64,000 bases of DNA from Dinghuibacter silviterrae (GTDB lineage: Bacteria; Bacteroidota; Bacteroidia; Chitinophagales; Chitinophagaceae): contig NZ_SODV01000002.1 in assembly GCF_004366355.1 (NCBI RefSeq), positions 1,714,768 through 1,778,767 on the forward strand. The letters run 5' to 3'. Positions 16,614 to 25,981 of this stretch are shown here, piece by piece. A model generated the notes under the pieces. It saw only the letters and a program-made list of their open reading frames with translations. It had not been told where the DNA came from and searched no databases. Numbering within the stretch: the stretch's first letter is position 1; each line of letters begins with the position of its first letter. A program made the translations under genes and the position numbers.

Positions 16614-18633
16614 ATGCAAAGCGGCGAAAACGTGCAAGCCCTTCGGAAAGGCCTTGACCTGATCCGACTGGGGAGCATCATGATCCTTTTGATTCACCTA
16701 TATGCCACCTGTTACCCGGCCGTGAAGGCTTGGGGCCTTACCGTGGGCGTCGTGGATCGCATCATTTTCAATTTATCGGAAGGCGTGTTTTTCCTGGGAG
16801 GGATCAATCCCCCTAAGATCGCCGCCCTGGTCCTGTTGACCCTGTCCCTGGTGGGTGAGAAAGGCAAGAAAAGCGAAAAGCTCACCCTGGCACCCCAGTT
16901 GTACTTTATCGTGATCGGGCTGCTGCTCTTTTTTCTATCCTCCCTCCTGCTTTTGATAAAAATGGAGGAAGCCACCCTGGCAGAGCTGTATATCACCGTG
17001 ACGGGTATCGGCTATTTTTCCCTCATGTCCGGGGGCGCTCGGCTGACCCGGCTACTATTCCTGAAAATGGGTAAGGACGTCTTTAACGAGGAGAACGAAA
17101 CCTTTCCGCAGGAAGAACGCTTTCTCTCCAATGATGGTTCCGTGAATATCCCTGCCCAATACCGCCTAAAAGGGCAAATACGCAAATCCTGGATCAACTT
17201 TATCAATATGTACCGGGGGCTCCTGATAGCCGGGACCCCCGGGTCCCCATCGCGGCAAGACATTATTCTTAGTACGTCCGTTGATCGCGCAACAAATCCA
17301 ACTTGGCTTCACGGCCTATATTTACGACTTCAAGTTCCCCGATCTAACACGCATCGCCTACAACGTCGCCCTGAAAAACCGGGACAAGTATCCTGTACCC
17401 CCGAAATTCTATTTCCTGAACTTCGACGACCTCGGCCGGTCACACCGGTGCAATATCCTGTCCCCCGAAACCATGATGGATATAACCGATGCGGCCGATT
17501 CCAGCCGGACGATCCTGATGGCGCTCAACCGGGAGTGGATCCGCAAAACCGGGGATTTTTTTGTCGAGTCACCCATCGTTTTTCTCACGGCCATCTTCTG
17601 GTACCTCAAAAAATACAAAAATGGCATCTTTTGCACCTTACCCCATGCCATAGAACTTTGCTCCGTCGAATACAAAAAGCTCTTCCCTGTGCTCAGCCTC
17701 GAAGAAAGCGGGAGCACGACCATTTTGCTCAACCCGTTTTTATCAGCGTGGCTCAATGGAGCAAACGAACAACTCGAAGGACAGATCGCCAGCGCCAAGA
17801 TTGGGATGGCACGCCTGGCTTCACCTTCGCTGTATTACATCCTTTCCGGGAATGATTTCACCTTAGACATCAATGACCCCCAAGCGCCGAAACTGGTCTG
17901 TGTTGGCAACAATCCGGCTAAAGCACAGATCTACGGCGCGGTCCTGTCTCTTTGTACCGAAAGGATGTTGAAGATGGTGAACCGGAAAGGCCGCTTGAAG
18001 TCGACCCTGATCTTTGACGAGTTCCCGACCATCTTCGTCAACAATATCGACAGCCTCATTGCAACAGCGCGCAGTAACAAAGTGGCTACGACCCTGGCTA
18101 TACAGGACTTCTCGCAACTCAGGAAGGACTACGGCAAAGAGCAGGCGGATGTCATTATCAATGTCTGCGGCAACATCGCCTCCGGCCAGGTCCTGGGCGA
18201 TAGCGCCAGGCAGATTTCCGATCGTATCGGCCGCATCATGCAGGAACGGGAATCCATATCCATCAACAGCAGCGACACATCGGTCAGCAAGTCCACCCAA
18301 CTGGAAGCCGCGATCCCGCCATCCCGGATCGCCAGTCTCAGTAGTGGGGAGTTCGTCGGGGCCGTAGCGGATGATCCTTTACAAAAGATCAAGCTGAAGG
18401 CCTTCCATTGCGAGATACAGGCAGACATAGCTGCTATCAACCGGGAAGAGGCCGCCTATGAAGAGCTGCCCGTAATCCGTAATGTGACACCAGAGGTCAT
18501 TCAACAGAATTATATGCAGATCAAGCAAGACATAGAATCGCTGATCGAGTCAGAGTTAAGCAGGATCAATGCTCAACTGCCAGCTCCTGCGAAACAGGAC
18601 CCCAACCACGACACCCAGGCAATTAGTTTCTAA
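16614..18633 (+). pseudogene. VirD4-type coupling ATPase (TraG-like), interrupted in Walker A
   Basis: Two frames together make a TraG/VirD4-type coupling protein. The first, from ATG 16614, has membrane segments at about residues 20-150 and runs to YRGLLIAGTPGS. The second resumes with GKTLFLVRPLIAQQIQLGF and continues through the Walker B-like segment LIFDEFPTIF to 18633. Exactly 7 extra bases (CCATCGC, 17247-17253) separate GTPGS from GKT and shift the frame inside the P-loop. Removing them gives a perfect GTPGSGKT and about 670 residues, the usual length. Coupling proteins pump the relaxase-DNA complex into the channel; as written, no functional protein is made. Confidence 0.85.
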
Positions 18634-18652
18634 ACCATTTTAAACTTTCATT

Positions 18653-19498
18653 ATGACGCAAGACAATCTGGATTATGTTACCCGTGCATTTACCAATGTT
18701 GGCTTCCCGCCCCAGGTAAGGGATCTGTTAAGCGCAGGCATGGAAAAAGGCTTGCCCACCATCATAGCAGGTGGCAACCGGCATTACGACGCCGCCACCC
18801 ATGAAGTTATGCGCATAGAAGGCAGAGCCGATCAGGGGGAGCAGAACACAGAACGGTACTTTCCCAAAGGGTACCAAGCAACATTAAAATCCGATACGAT
18901 GGAAGAAGCCCGTACACAGTTCATTCACATCTACGACCAAAAGGGTTTTCATGTTGATCAGACACGCAATCTCCTGTCAGGAAAATGGGTGTTTGCCATT
19001 GAAAAAGATCGTGGCGAAGAAAAGCGGAACTTTACCCGGCTCAATTTTGACGAAAAGGTTGCTTCCGGAAATTACAAGCGGATCAATGTAAAAGAAGATG
19101 ACTACCCCTTATTCAAGCTATTGAACAAGGTTTCCTTTGTTGATCCTACGGAAGCAGACCTAAAAGATATGTTGAAGAGCCTTTTCAAAGGCGATACCGT
19201 TTCAGCAAAGGCCCGGCTAGAGGGCAATATACATACCGTACAGGTAGACATGCGGCCGGACAAAGGAGAATTGCTTGTCTATACGCCCGACAACAAGATC
19301 AGCAGAACCTATTCTATGGGCGATAAGATCAGGTTTGAATTGGATCAGCTTCCCGATCAGAATATTAAGCAATTCAATGACAAACAACAAGGCATCAACC
19401 AGAGCATGAATGCCGGAGATGCTGAAAGGACAAAAAAGGTGTTAGAAGGGCCGAAACCCAAACCAGGGACGAAAAACCAACCCAAACCCAGAGTATAG
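18653..19498 (+). CDS. ICE protein with DUF3945-like repeats
   Basis: This 281-residue protein starts 19 bp after the coupling gene. An N-terminal module (YVTRAFTNVGFPPQVRDLL ... YFPKGYQATLK, about 5-85) and a C-terminal module (LKSLFKGDTVSAKARL ... LLVYTPDNK, about 165-225) resemble the two halves of the 61281 protein and the DUF3945/DUF4099-type proteins common in Bacteroidetes elements. The tail is basic and Pro-rich. No enzyme motif is visible and the function is unknown. A strong terminator follows. Confidence 0.6.
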   Translation: MTQDNLDYVTRAFTNVGFPPQVRDLLSAGMEKGLPTIIAGGNRHYDAATHEVMRIEGRADQGEQNTERYFPKGYQATLKSDTMEEARTQFIHIYDQKGFHVDQTRNLLSGKWVFAIEKDRGEEKRNFTRLNFDEKVASGNYKRINVKEDDYPLFKLLNKVSFVDPTEADLKDMLKSLFKGDTVSAKARLEGNIHTVQVDMRPDKGELLVYTPDNKISRTYSMGDKIRFELDQLPDQNIKQFNDKQQGINQSMNAGDAERTKKVLEGPKPKPGTKNQPKPRV

Positions 19499-19517
19499 AC
19501 ACCCTGAACACCGTCAG

Positions 19518-19544
19518 AAAAGGCATCCACAGGATGCCTTTTTT
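19518..19544 (+). terminator. Rho-independent terminator of the mob block
   Basis: An 11-bp perfect stem (AAAAGGCATCC / GGATGCCTTTT) with an ACA loop, continued by T residues, ends the mobC-relaxase-coupling-protein transcription unit. Confidence 0.9.
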
Positions 19545-19673
19545 CTTTCCCGACATTCGCGCCAACAATTTTGATCTTGGAAAATTTCTTATGAATCCGG
19601 GAGTTTTCTTTACCCCTAGCCACGAATTTCATAAACTTGTGGTCGTCTGTTTACGTAGCTAATCTACACGATC

Positions 19674-20252
19674 ATGGATACCTTGCTTATATCCTTGTTT
19701 GCATCTTTGGAAAAGGTGCACCCCATGTCACCCGGACTAAAGCTCCTCCTGACTGAAAAAGTAGTACGGATTGAGCTTGAAAAAGGAGAGCTGCTCCTCA
19801 CAGCCGGAATGCCCTGTCATCATGTGTATTATATAGTGGATGGGTTCCTTCGATGTTATTTTATAAAGAACGGAAACGAGGTCACGGCCTGGATGAAAAT
19901 GGAAAACGATATAGCTACCGCCGTACTAAGCTACTACGGCAAACTTCCCAATGAATATTATATCCAGGCGTTACGCGGCTCAGTCCTATATGCCATCAGC
20001 GAAAGCGACCTGGAACACGCATGCGAGCTTTATCCGGAATTTTATAAGATTCGGGTCAAATTGATGGAATTTTATTATTGTGAAGCTTACCAACGGATAC
20101 ATGGCTTACTGAGCATGAATGCTGCGGACCGCCATAGCCATTTTAAAGAGCATTGGCCCTCGCTCTACAAAATTATCCCACAACGCTATATTGCTTCTAT
20201 GTTGGGTCTTGCGCGGGAGACCATTACCCGCCGCCGAAAACAACTCCGGTAG
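19674..20252 (+). CDS. Crp/Fnr family regulator
   Basis: The 192-residue protein has an N-terminal cyclic-nucleotide-binding-type beta barrel (about 25-120, with GELLLTAGMPCHHVYYIVDG and LRGSVLYAISESDLEHA). A short C-terminal helix-turn-helix follows (IPQRYIASMLGLARETITRR, about 168-187). Arg/Ser residues of the classical cAMP pocket are not evident, so the ligand is unknown. Many Bacteroidetes homologues regulate nearby genes; the next gene, a lipoprotein, is on the same strand 66 bp away. An inverted TTTACCC/GGGTAAA pair lies in that gap. Confidence 0.85.
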   Translation: MDTLLISLFASLEKVHPMSPGLKLLLTEKVVRIELEKGELLLTAGMPCHHVYYIVDGFLRCYFIKNGNEVTAWMKMENDIATAVLSYYGKLPNEYYIQALRGSVLYAISESDLEHACELYPEFYKIRVKLMEFYYCEAYQRIHGLLSMNAADRHSHFKEHWPSLYKIIPQRYIASMLGLARETITRRRKQLR

Positions 20253-20318
20253 AGGTGTGACGATGATCACCGTTTTTTACCCATAACGTGGTTTATTTTT
20301 CGGGTAAACCTTAACGTT

Positions 20319-21767
20319 ATGAAACGAATACTCCTGTTACTGGCGTTCCTGCCCCTCGCTTTCTCCTGCCGGAAAAGCATTTCTCCCCAAACCGAGTCCT
20401 CCGTAAGCATTTTGTTGCATTACCTGAAAGACAGCCTTTCAGCCACCGACTATGCAGACCTGGACACGACGGCTATTCTCCGGTCGAACACCCCCGACGG
20501 CATCACAACCTGGCGGGTCCCCCTCCACAATCCCCCCGGCTCTGCCCATTTCCTGCTAGTCAGAACAGGACCAGGCGGGGACCTTCTCCAGGGGCGGCTC
20601 TTCCATTTCACCCGATCCACCCCGGCCGGCAGTCCCACCTATACCGGCGCCGTCGACGTATATTCTTTGGGCCACCAGGTCCTTTTGCGATCCGGCATTA
20701 CCGAAGGCTACATCGACGCACTGCACCCGGTGCAGATTGGCAATGTCACCATCGATAATATGAACGGAGCAACCAGTATGCCCGCCTCCGCTGGTGCAGA
20801 GGTGCTCCCCGAGGTGGTGGTGGTTGGCTATATCGCGACCCCCGTTTCCGATTTTACCGCCTTTGTCTCTGTGGACGATCTATTGGGATCTTTAGGGCCA
20901 GGCGCCAGTGCCAACGGTACAGGCGCAGCCAACGGCCAGGGCTCACCCGGTACCAGCGTTGGCGGCGGCGGTGTTGGCGGGGGCGTCAGCAGCGGTGTGA
21001 TTTACATCGAGCTGAACCCGGGTGATCCCGGTAATGAGAACCAACCTGCCGGTCCTGGCTCGATCCCTTCCATATTGGTTGACCAGGACTATACCGCCAG
21101 CTTGCCTGTCGTGGATTTATCCAAAATGTTCAACTGCTTTGACGACGACAATATCGTGCCCTCCATTGGCGCGACTTATACTATCACCATCTGTTCCGAT
21201 GTTCCGGTCAATGCCCTGCCGGAAGCGGCGATCAATAATGATCCCACCTCCGCAGGACATTCCTTCCTCGTGGTCACCAAGACGAACGGAACCGCCAGCC
21301 TGACACAGGCTTTCGGGTTTTATCCTGCGCAAACCCCCTCTGTTTTCAATCCTTTTGCCCCCGTCCCCTCCAACGTCAAAGACAATGGAGGACATGAAGT
21401 AAATGCCAGCTATTCGATCAATGTATCCCACGATCAGTTTGCAGGATTCAGGCAAACCGCGCTGAACCTTTCTAAAAATCAATATTCGCTTGATAATGAC
21501 AACTGTACTGATTTTGCCGTAGGCAGCTTCAATGCCGCAGGGGGCACACAGCTCAATCTGCCCCCCCTGATCGTATATATGCCAGCGACGATTATGAACG
21601 GCGTCACCGCTTCACCTTCTTACCAGGTCAAAATTAAGAACTCACCACAGGGACTGTATGCAGCCCTGCAACAAATGAAACAACAGGGCGGTGCCCAGGC
21701 CGCCAATATTCACCTGGACCTCTCCGGAAAGACCCAATCCCCGAAATCCCACGGGCAGTGTGATTAG
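20319..21767 (+). CDS. Lipoprotein with probable permuted papain-fold domain
   Basis: This 482-residue protein begins with a lipoprotein signal (LAFLPLAFSC, lipidated Cys17). A LPEVVVVGYIATP segment (about 165-180) and a long Gly/Ser/Ala linker (about 190-235) precede a C-terminal domain. That domain has GHSFLVV (His about 310), FGFYP, DNGGHEVNASYS and DNCTDFAVGSFN (Cys about 393). A His-first, Cys-later order is the arrangement of circularly permuted NlpC/P60 (DUF4105-like) cysteine hydrolases. The exposed lipoprotein form and Gly linker would suit a surface enzyme. Catalytic function is inferred. Confidence 0.6.
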   Translation: MKRILLLLAFLPLAFSCRKSISPQTESSVSILLHYLKDSLSATDYADLDTTAILRSNTPDGITTWRVPLHNPPGSAHFLLVRTGPGGDLLQGRLFHFTRSTPAGSPTYTGAVDVYSLGHQVLLRSGITEGYIDALHPVQIGNVTIDNMNGATSMPASAGAEVLPEVVVVGYIATPVSDFTAFVSVDDLLGSLGPGASANGTGAANGQGSPGTSVGGGGVGGGVSSGVIYIELNPGDPGNENQPAGPGSIPSILVDQDYTASLPVVDLSKMFNCFDDDNIVPSIGATYTITICSDVPVNALPEAAINNDPTSAGHSFLVVTKTNGTASLTQAFGFYPAQTPSVFNPFAPVPSNVKDNGGHEVNASYSINVSHDQFAGFRQTALNLSKNQYSLDNDNCTDFAVGSFNAAGGTQLNLPPLIVYMPATIMNGVTASPSYQVKIKNSPQGLYAALQQMKQQGGAQAANIHLDLSGKTQSPKSHGQCD

Positions 21768-21772
21768 TGGCA

Positions 21773-21802
21773 TACGGCCTCCTGGGGAACCGGGAGGCCG
21801 TA
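21773..21802 (+). terminator. Hairpin after the lipoprotein gene
   Basis: A 10-bp perfect stem (TACGGCCTCC / GGAGGCCGTA) lies 6 bp after the stop codon. It has no T run, so it may act as a weak terminator or an mRNA-stabilising hairpin. Confidence 0.6.
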
Positions 21803-22085
21803 CATTACAATAAAAGCAAACACTTATTTGTTCATAAGTGTAAGCGATAGTTTTTTACGTAAAACTACCTAGTATTAATACTTCCGGCTAAATTTACTTA
21901 CTCCTTACTGTTAGTATTAGTAGCCCCCTACCTATTGCGCCTATGGCGTAACGATCGTACAGTCCTAATTACCGTTATCATCCCCGTACCGGTGTCCAAA
22001 TACCGGGCATTTGTCCCATTTTCCAAACTATGCGGGAAAAGGGTAGTGTCTCTATTGCTTAACCTAACCAATAAAAGCCATATAC
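21803..22085. other. Regulatory interval upstream of the sensor block
   Basis: AT-rich DNA with no ORF. A pair of near-repeats (TACCGGTGTCC, AATACCGGGC) lies near 21990-22010. A promoter for the following operon is expected here but no confident -7/-33 pair was found. Confidence 0.35.
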
Positions 22086-22538
22086 ATGAGAAAGCACACA
22101 ACACCTTACGTTGATCTCGAATTACTGGACAACGGAATCCTCATTGCCACCTACAAAAAACAAATGCAGATCACGCTGGACATGGCCAGGCAAATTGTCC
22201 GGGACCGCTTGGAATTTGCCGGCAGAACTCCCAGGCCGTTGATGCTGCTTAACCAGGGCGTCGTCGAAATGAAAAGAGCCGCGCTTCGTTACCTCAGTAC
22301 TGCAGAAGGCATTGCAGGTATCAGCGCTACAGCCGTCGTAACCGGGAAAGCAAACACCTATGCGATCATTGAATTGATCATGAAACTTCATAAGCCGCCA
22401 TTCCCGATCAAGTGGGTAAAAAACGAGGAAAAGGCAATGAAATGGCTACAACAATTTTTACCGCCATGCACAAACGAATCCGACAAATCTACCAGCTCCT
22501 GGCCGCCTACGCAGCCGGTGACTTTAGTAAAAGACTAA
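22086..22538 (+). CDS. DUF7793-like (STAS-like) small protein, copy 1
   Basis: A 150-residue protein with the layout LELLDNGILIATYKKQMQIT - (helix) - LMLLNQGVVEMKRAALRYLS - GISATAVVTGKAN - MKWLQQF. The same layout occurs in the 27397-27777 gene. The alternating beta/alpha pattern resembles STAS/SpoIIAA-like folds. Both copies sit directly before a PAS-containing signalling gene, which suggests a partner or sensor role. The last 30 codons overlap the start of the histidine kinase; the family usually ends near WLQQF. Confidence 0.65.
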   Translation: MRKHTTPYVDLELLDNGILIATYKKQMQITLDMARQIVRDRLEFAGRTPRPLMLLNQGVVEMKRAALRYLSTAEGIAGISATAVVTGKANTYAIIELIMKLHKPPFPIKWVKNEEKAMKWLQQFLPPCTNESDKSTSSWPPTQPVTLVKD

Positions 22539-23632
22539 AGATCTCCGACCGCCTGGATGAAACCGACGAACAGGTAGGCAGCCTGCACATGCTGGGCGAG
22601 GAACTGATGGCCGTAACCATCAGCCGGGATTTCTTTACCCAGATATTCAATACCGTCACCGATATGGTGATGGTCATTACCCTCGATGGTTTGCTCGAAA
22701 AAGTCAACCACGCCGCCTGCCGTCGATTGGGCTATTCACAGGATCAGTTGGAAGGCCAGCCGGTTGATCTGATCACCGGGTATGCCAGGCCATCCCTCTC
22801 CGGACAGGTGAGGAAAGCACGCCGGCCCGGTAAAATTATCCAGTTCAACCGGGTGTTCCATACCGCAGCGGGATCATCATTGCCGGTAGACATTACCCTC
22901 CAGCATATGCAGGCGCATAACGGGCAAAGACGACGGCAGGTGCTGCTGACCGCCCGAGATATTACCGACCGGCAGGCAGCCGATAACAGGATCTTGCGCG
23001 CTATGATCGACGGCCAGGAACAGGAAAGGTTACGGCTGGCGCGTGACCTGCATGACAGCCTGGGCCAGCAGCTCACCGCTGCCAAATTCTTTGTCAGCGC
23101 CGTACAGAAAGGTACCCGGTCCAAGCCCTTGCAGGCAAAGCTCCGCACCGCCAATGAATGCCTGAACAATACACTAACAGAAATGCGCAATGTCTGTTTC
23201 AACTTAATGCCCAAAACCCTTGAAGATTTTGGCCTGTTGGCTGCCGTTCAGGAATTATGCGGGCATTTGAACATCACGGGAACCACCAGGATTGTCGTCA
23301 ACCACTCCCACGATTTTCCGGTATTGCCCCGCTCCCTGGAGATCGACTTGTTCCGGGTTGTCCAGGAGTTCCTACATAACTCCTTAAACCATGGGGACGG
23401 TACCCTCGTACGCCTGGTGTTCAAAGCAACAGGAGGAGAGATACAGGTCCGGATGCAGGATAATGGCACCGGTTTCGACCCTCAAAAACTCTCCCATCCG
23501 GGCATGGGTTTGCGGAACATGGAAACCCGTGTTCAATCCCACAAAGGTTATTTCAGACTGGTTAGCGCGATGGGCAAAGGCGTGCGGGTAGTGATCAAAT
23601 TTCCTGAGCAATCAGTTCAATCGATGCGATAA
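22442..23632 (+). CDS. PAS-containing NarL-type sensor histidine kinase
   Basis: From ATG 22442 the protein has 396 residues; ATG 22466 (MHKRIRQIYQ) is also possible. An N-terminal helical segment (about 10-58, ending MLGEELMAVTISRDFF) leads to a PAS domain (about 60-170). A HisKA_3 domain follows (RLARDLHDSLGQQL, phospho-acceptor H204), then an HATPase_c domain with DNGTGFDP and GMGLRNMETR. No membrane segment is visible, so it is probably cytoplasmic. It overlaps the previous gene by about 97 bp and its stop overlaps the response regulator start, so they form one operon. Confidence 0.88.
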   Translation: MATTIFTAMHKRIRQIYQLLAAYAAGDFSKRLKISDRLDETDEQVGSLHMLGEELMAVTISRDFFTQIFNTVTDMVMVITLDGLLEKVNHAACRRLGYSQDQLEGQPVDLITGYARPSLSGQVRKARRPGKIIQFNRVFHTAAGSSLPVDITLQHMQAHNGQRRRQVLLTARDITDRQAADNRILRAMIDGQEQERLRLARDLHDSLGQQLTAAKFFVSAVQKGTRSKPLQAKLRTANECLNNTLTEMRNVCFNLMPKTLEDFGLLAAVQELCGHLNITGTTRIVVNHSHDFPVLPRSLEIDLFRVVQEFLHNSLNHGDGTLVRLVFKATGGEIQVRMQDNGTGFDPQKLSHPGMGLRNMETRVQSHKGYFRLVSAMGKGVRVVIKFPEQSVQSMR

Positions 23633-24282
23633 TGGCAAAAGCAAAGCCTCCCATAATGATCCTCATTGCAGACGATCACCGGATGATTCGGGAAGGGCTG
23701 TTTGCTATGCTCCCTAAGTCAACCGCCACTATTCACTATGTGATCGACGTAGCTGAAACAACAGAGGAGGCCATAGAGCGCAGCCGGGAACGGAACTATG
23801 ATATTATCCTGATGGATTTCCACCTGCCGGGAATCGGTGGCCCCAAAGCTACGGAGATCATCCTGCGAAGAAACCCGCACACCCGTGTCCTGACCCTTTC
23901 CAGCTATGACGAACGCGCATACGTTGATAAAATGCTGCAAGCCGGGGCCAGAGGCTACATATTAAAGAATGTAGAGCCCGATACGCTGGTCATAGCGATC
24001 AAGACCGTGCTGGCAGGCAAACTCTTTTTTTCCAATGAGATCGCACTAAAGCTCATGCAGCCGCCTATGGTCCTGGGGAATGACGAGCCGCCCCGGCTGT
24101 CACCCCGCGAGCAGGAAGTGCTCATGCTGATCCGGGCCGGCCTGAAGGGCCGGCAAATTGCAATTAAAATGGGCATCAGTCCAAGGACCGTATTTAAGCA
24201 CCGGCTCAGCCTCATGACTAAGCTGGGCGCCCACAATGCTGTTGAACTGGCTCAGGCTGCGCTACAGCTTGACTTGCACTGA
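23632..24282 (+). CDS. NarL/FixJ-type response regulator
   Basis: A 216-residue regulator with a receiver domain (acidic pair D14/D15, phospho-acceptor D62 in LMDFHLPG, K near 113). It has a LuxR-type HTH at the C-terminus (LSPREQEVLMLIRAG ... GISPRTVFKHRLSLMTKLG, about 152-205). Its start codon shares one base with the kinase stop (TAATG). It is the evident partner of that kinase. Targets are unknown; the AT-rich region after it could hold some. Confidence 0.92.
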   Translation: MAKAKPPIMILIADDHRMIREGLFAMLPKSTATIHYVIDVAETTEEAIERSRERNYDIILMDFHLPGIGGPKATEIILRRNPHTRVLTLSSYDERAYVDKMLQAGARGYILKNVEPDTLVIAIKTVLAGKLFFSNEIALKLMQPPMVLGNDEPPRLSPREQEVLMLIRAGLKGRQIAIKMGISPRTVFKHRLSLMTKLGAHNAVELAQAALQLDLH

Positions 24283-24608
24283 TCACTATTCTGGTTTTCA
24301 CGGATTCGCCAGGATATGAAATCCCTTTATCTGCCTTTGCGGTCTTATACGACTCACTCAAATAAGTTCAATTTAACTGTGCTTATTATCAAATGCTACT
24401 TCTTGTAGCAACAAAAAGGTATTGAAAATCATCTGTATTCAATATGATTGTTTCAATATTTTAAATTTTAAAATCATTTATCTAAATATATCTATTTAAG
24501 TAATGATCATAAAGTATATGCATATACGCTGTTTTTATAAATATAAGACGTAGCTTTCTATCGAAAATATCGACATGCTTAATTTATAAGCGAATAAATT
24601 TAGAACGG
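24283..24608. other. AT-rich intergenic region with palindrome
   Basis: About 325 bp, far more AT-rich than its surroundings. It includes a perfect 14-bp palindrome GTATATGCATATAC (24514-24527). No ORF is present. It is a plausible promoter/operator zone for the HTH-like genes that follow. Confidence 0.45.
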
Positions 24609-25283
24609 ATGAAAAATGAGCAATCGGTAAATAGGGAGCAGAGTGCGGGAGTGCCCAATGAATATCTTACCGCCGTACAGATAAGCAGAATAATTAAGAT
24701 GAAGTCCATTCGTACCTTATTTCTTGCCAATAAGATTAAAAAACTATCTGACCTGTTTTACTACATGCCAAAAACAAATATATCAAAGGAAATAGGGTGT
24801 AATTATCAAACTTTTACGAGAAAAGCCAAGCATCCTGAACATTTCACAGTCAACGAAATACTAAAGATAGGTGAAGCATACTCACTTACCCCAATAGAAT
24901 TGTATATATTAATTTTGAATCAACTGCCGCCGGAAATGCTCGCTTTCGCTAATAGTCTGGAGACAGTCAATGATAAGACGGTCGAAAAAAATGTGAAGGA
25001 AATAACGCCGGATAAAAACCAGGAGGTTAATAAATCATCCAGGTATGACAGAGTCTTAAAAGCATACAATGAGGGGGAATTAAAATGTATGAGAGATATT
25101 TTTACATATGTGCCTATTAATCTCATAGCGAAGGATCTTGGCAGACAATACGCTCGTTTGCGAGAGGAATTTGTGGACCCTGTCAACACCATGAAGAAAG
25201 CTACTTTTCGGGATTTAAGCGACCTTATTGGGATTGACTATGACAGCCTTCTTCGTCTGGCCATGAATGATAAGTTCTTTTGA
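24609..25283 (+). CDS. Protein with two HTH-like repeat domains
   Basis: This 224-residue protein contains two copies of one domain of about 75 residues. Copy 1 (about 30-103) has KIKKLSDLFYYMPKTNISKEIG and ends VNEILKIGEAYSLTPIELYI. Copy 2 (about 147-222) has GELKCMRDIFTYVPINLIAKDLG and ends FRDLSDLIGIDYDSLLRLA. The helix-turn-helix-like middle (P..xIAkdLG.xy.rl) suggests a Cro/XRE-type DNA-binding fold. It lies downstream of a response regulator and is followed by another protein with the same domain. Its codon use is AT-richer than its neighbours. Confidence 0.6.
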   Translation: MKNEQSVNREQSAGVPNEYLTAVQISRIIKMKSIRTLFLANKIKKLSDLFYYMPKTNISKEIGCNYQTFTRKAKHPEHFTVNEILKIGEAYSLTPIELYILILNQLPPEMLAFANSLETVNDKTVEKNVKEITPDKNQEVNKSSRYDRVLKAYNEGELKCMRDIFTYVPINLIAKDLGRQYARLREEFVDPVNTMKKATFRDLSDLIGIDYDSLLRLAMNDKFF

Positions 25284-25335
25284 AATGGGAAGATTATATC
25301 ATTTTGATGTAAATAGTACTAAAATCAAACTTTAA

Positions 25336-25929
25336 ATGTCAAATTCAATCAACACGGAGATGATTAATAATGATACCCCGCACAAACATCCAGGCTATGC
25401 GCAAATAAAGGAAGCCTTTCATGCAGGCACACTGAAAGATTTACAAAGCCTGACTAATTTTGTCCCTGTTGATCAGTTGGCGGTGGACTTAGGCATTCCC
25501 ACAGACGAGCTAAAAGAGTTACTCCAGAGACCCCATGACATCATCATGAAGGACTTTTTCCATCTGAGCAAGTTGATTGGAATCAGTCTTGAACAAATTT
25601 TCGAATTGGTCCCTGACTTGAGCGAGGATGAGAACGAAAATGAAACCGTATATAAGCATCCCGGTTATGCTCGTTTTCGTGAAGCCTATCATGCCGGAGA
25701 AGTTAAAAGTCTGAGTGACCTGTTTAAGTACATGCCAAAGGAGCAGGTAGCAATCGACCTGGAAATGACCGGCGATCAGCAAAGTGTAAACATCAACATG
25801 AATCAATTATCTGGTGATCTCAACAATTTGCAGCCAGATGAATTGCAAAAATTGGCTGCCCTGAACGGAATCCATGTAAACAAATTACCTCGCCAGGGTG
25901 AAGCGGAGGAGGATCATAAAAGTAATTAA
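25336..25929 (+). CDS. Protein with two HTH-like repeat domains, second degenerate
   Basis: 197 residues. Copy 1 (about 15-92) reads HPGYAQIKEAFHAGTLKDL ... VPVDQLAVDLGIPTDELKEL. Copy 2 (about 107-180) begins HPGYARFREAYHAGEVKSL ... MPKEQVAIDLEMTGDQ, but its C-terminal part diverges (NINMNQLSGDLNNLQPDELQ) and lacks the expected HTH second helix. It belongs to the same family as the 24609 and 46257 proteins. A regulatory DNA-binding role is inferred. Confidence 0.6.
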   Translation: MSNSINTEMINNDTPHKHPGYAQIKEAFHAGTLKDLQSLTNFVPVDQLAVDLGIPTDELKELLQRPHDIIMKDFFHLSKLIGISLEQIFELVPDLSEDENENETVYKHPGYARFREAYHAGEVKSLSDLFKYMPKEQVAIDLEMTGDQQSVNINMNQLSGDLNNLQPDELQKLAALNGIHVNKLPRQGEAEEDHKSN

Positions 25930-25981
25930 GTTTAAGGCATAAAAAAGGCTCAACTCCTTTGTCTCACTCCGAAATCCGAGA

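Noticed and set aside
17232-17253. A bypass element like that in the VirB4 gene at the VirD4 P-loop
   Set aside because: The 7-nt insert lacks a hairpin and matching take-off/landing codons, so simple mutation or sequence error is more likely.
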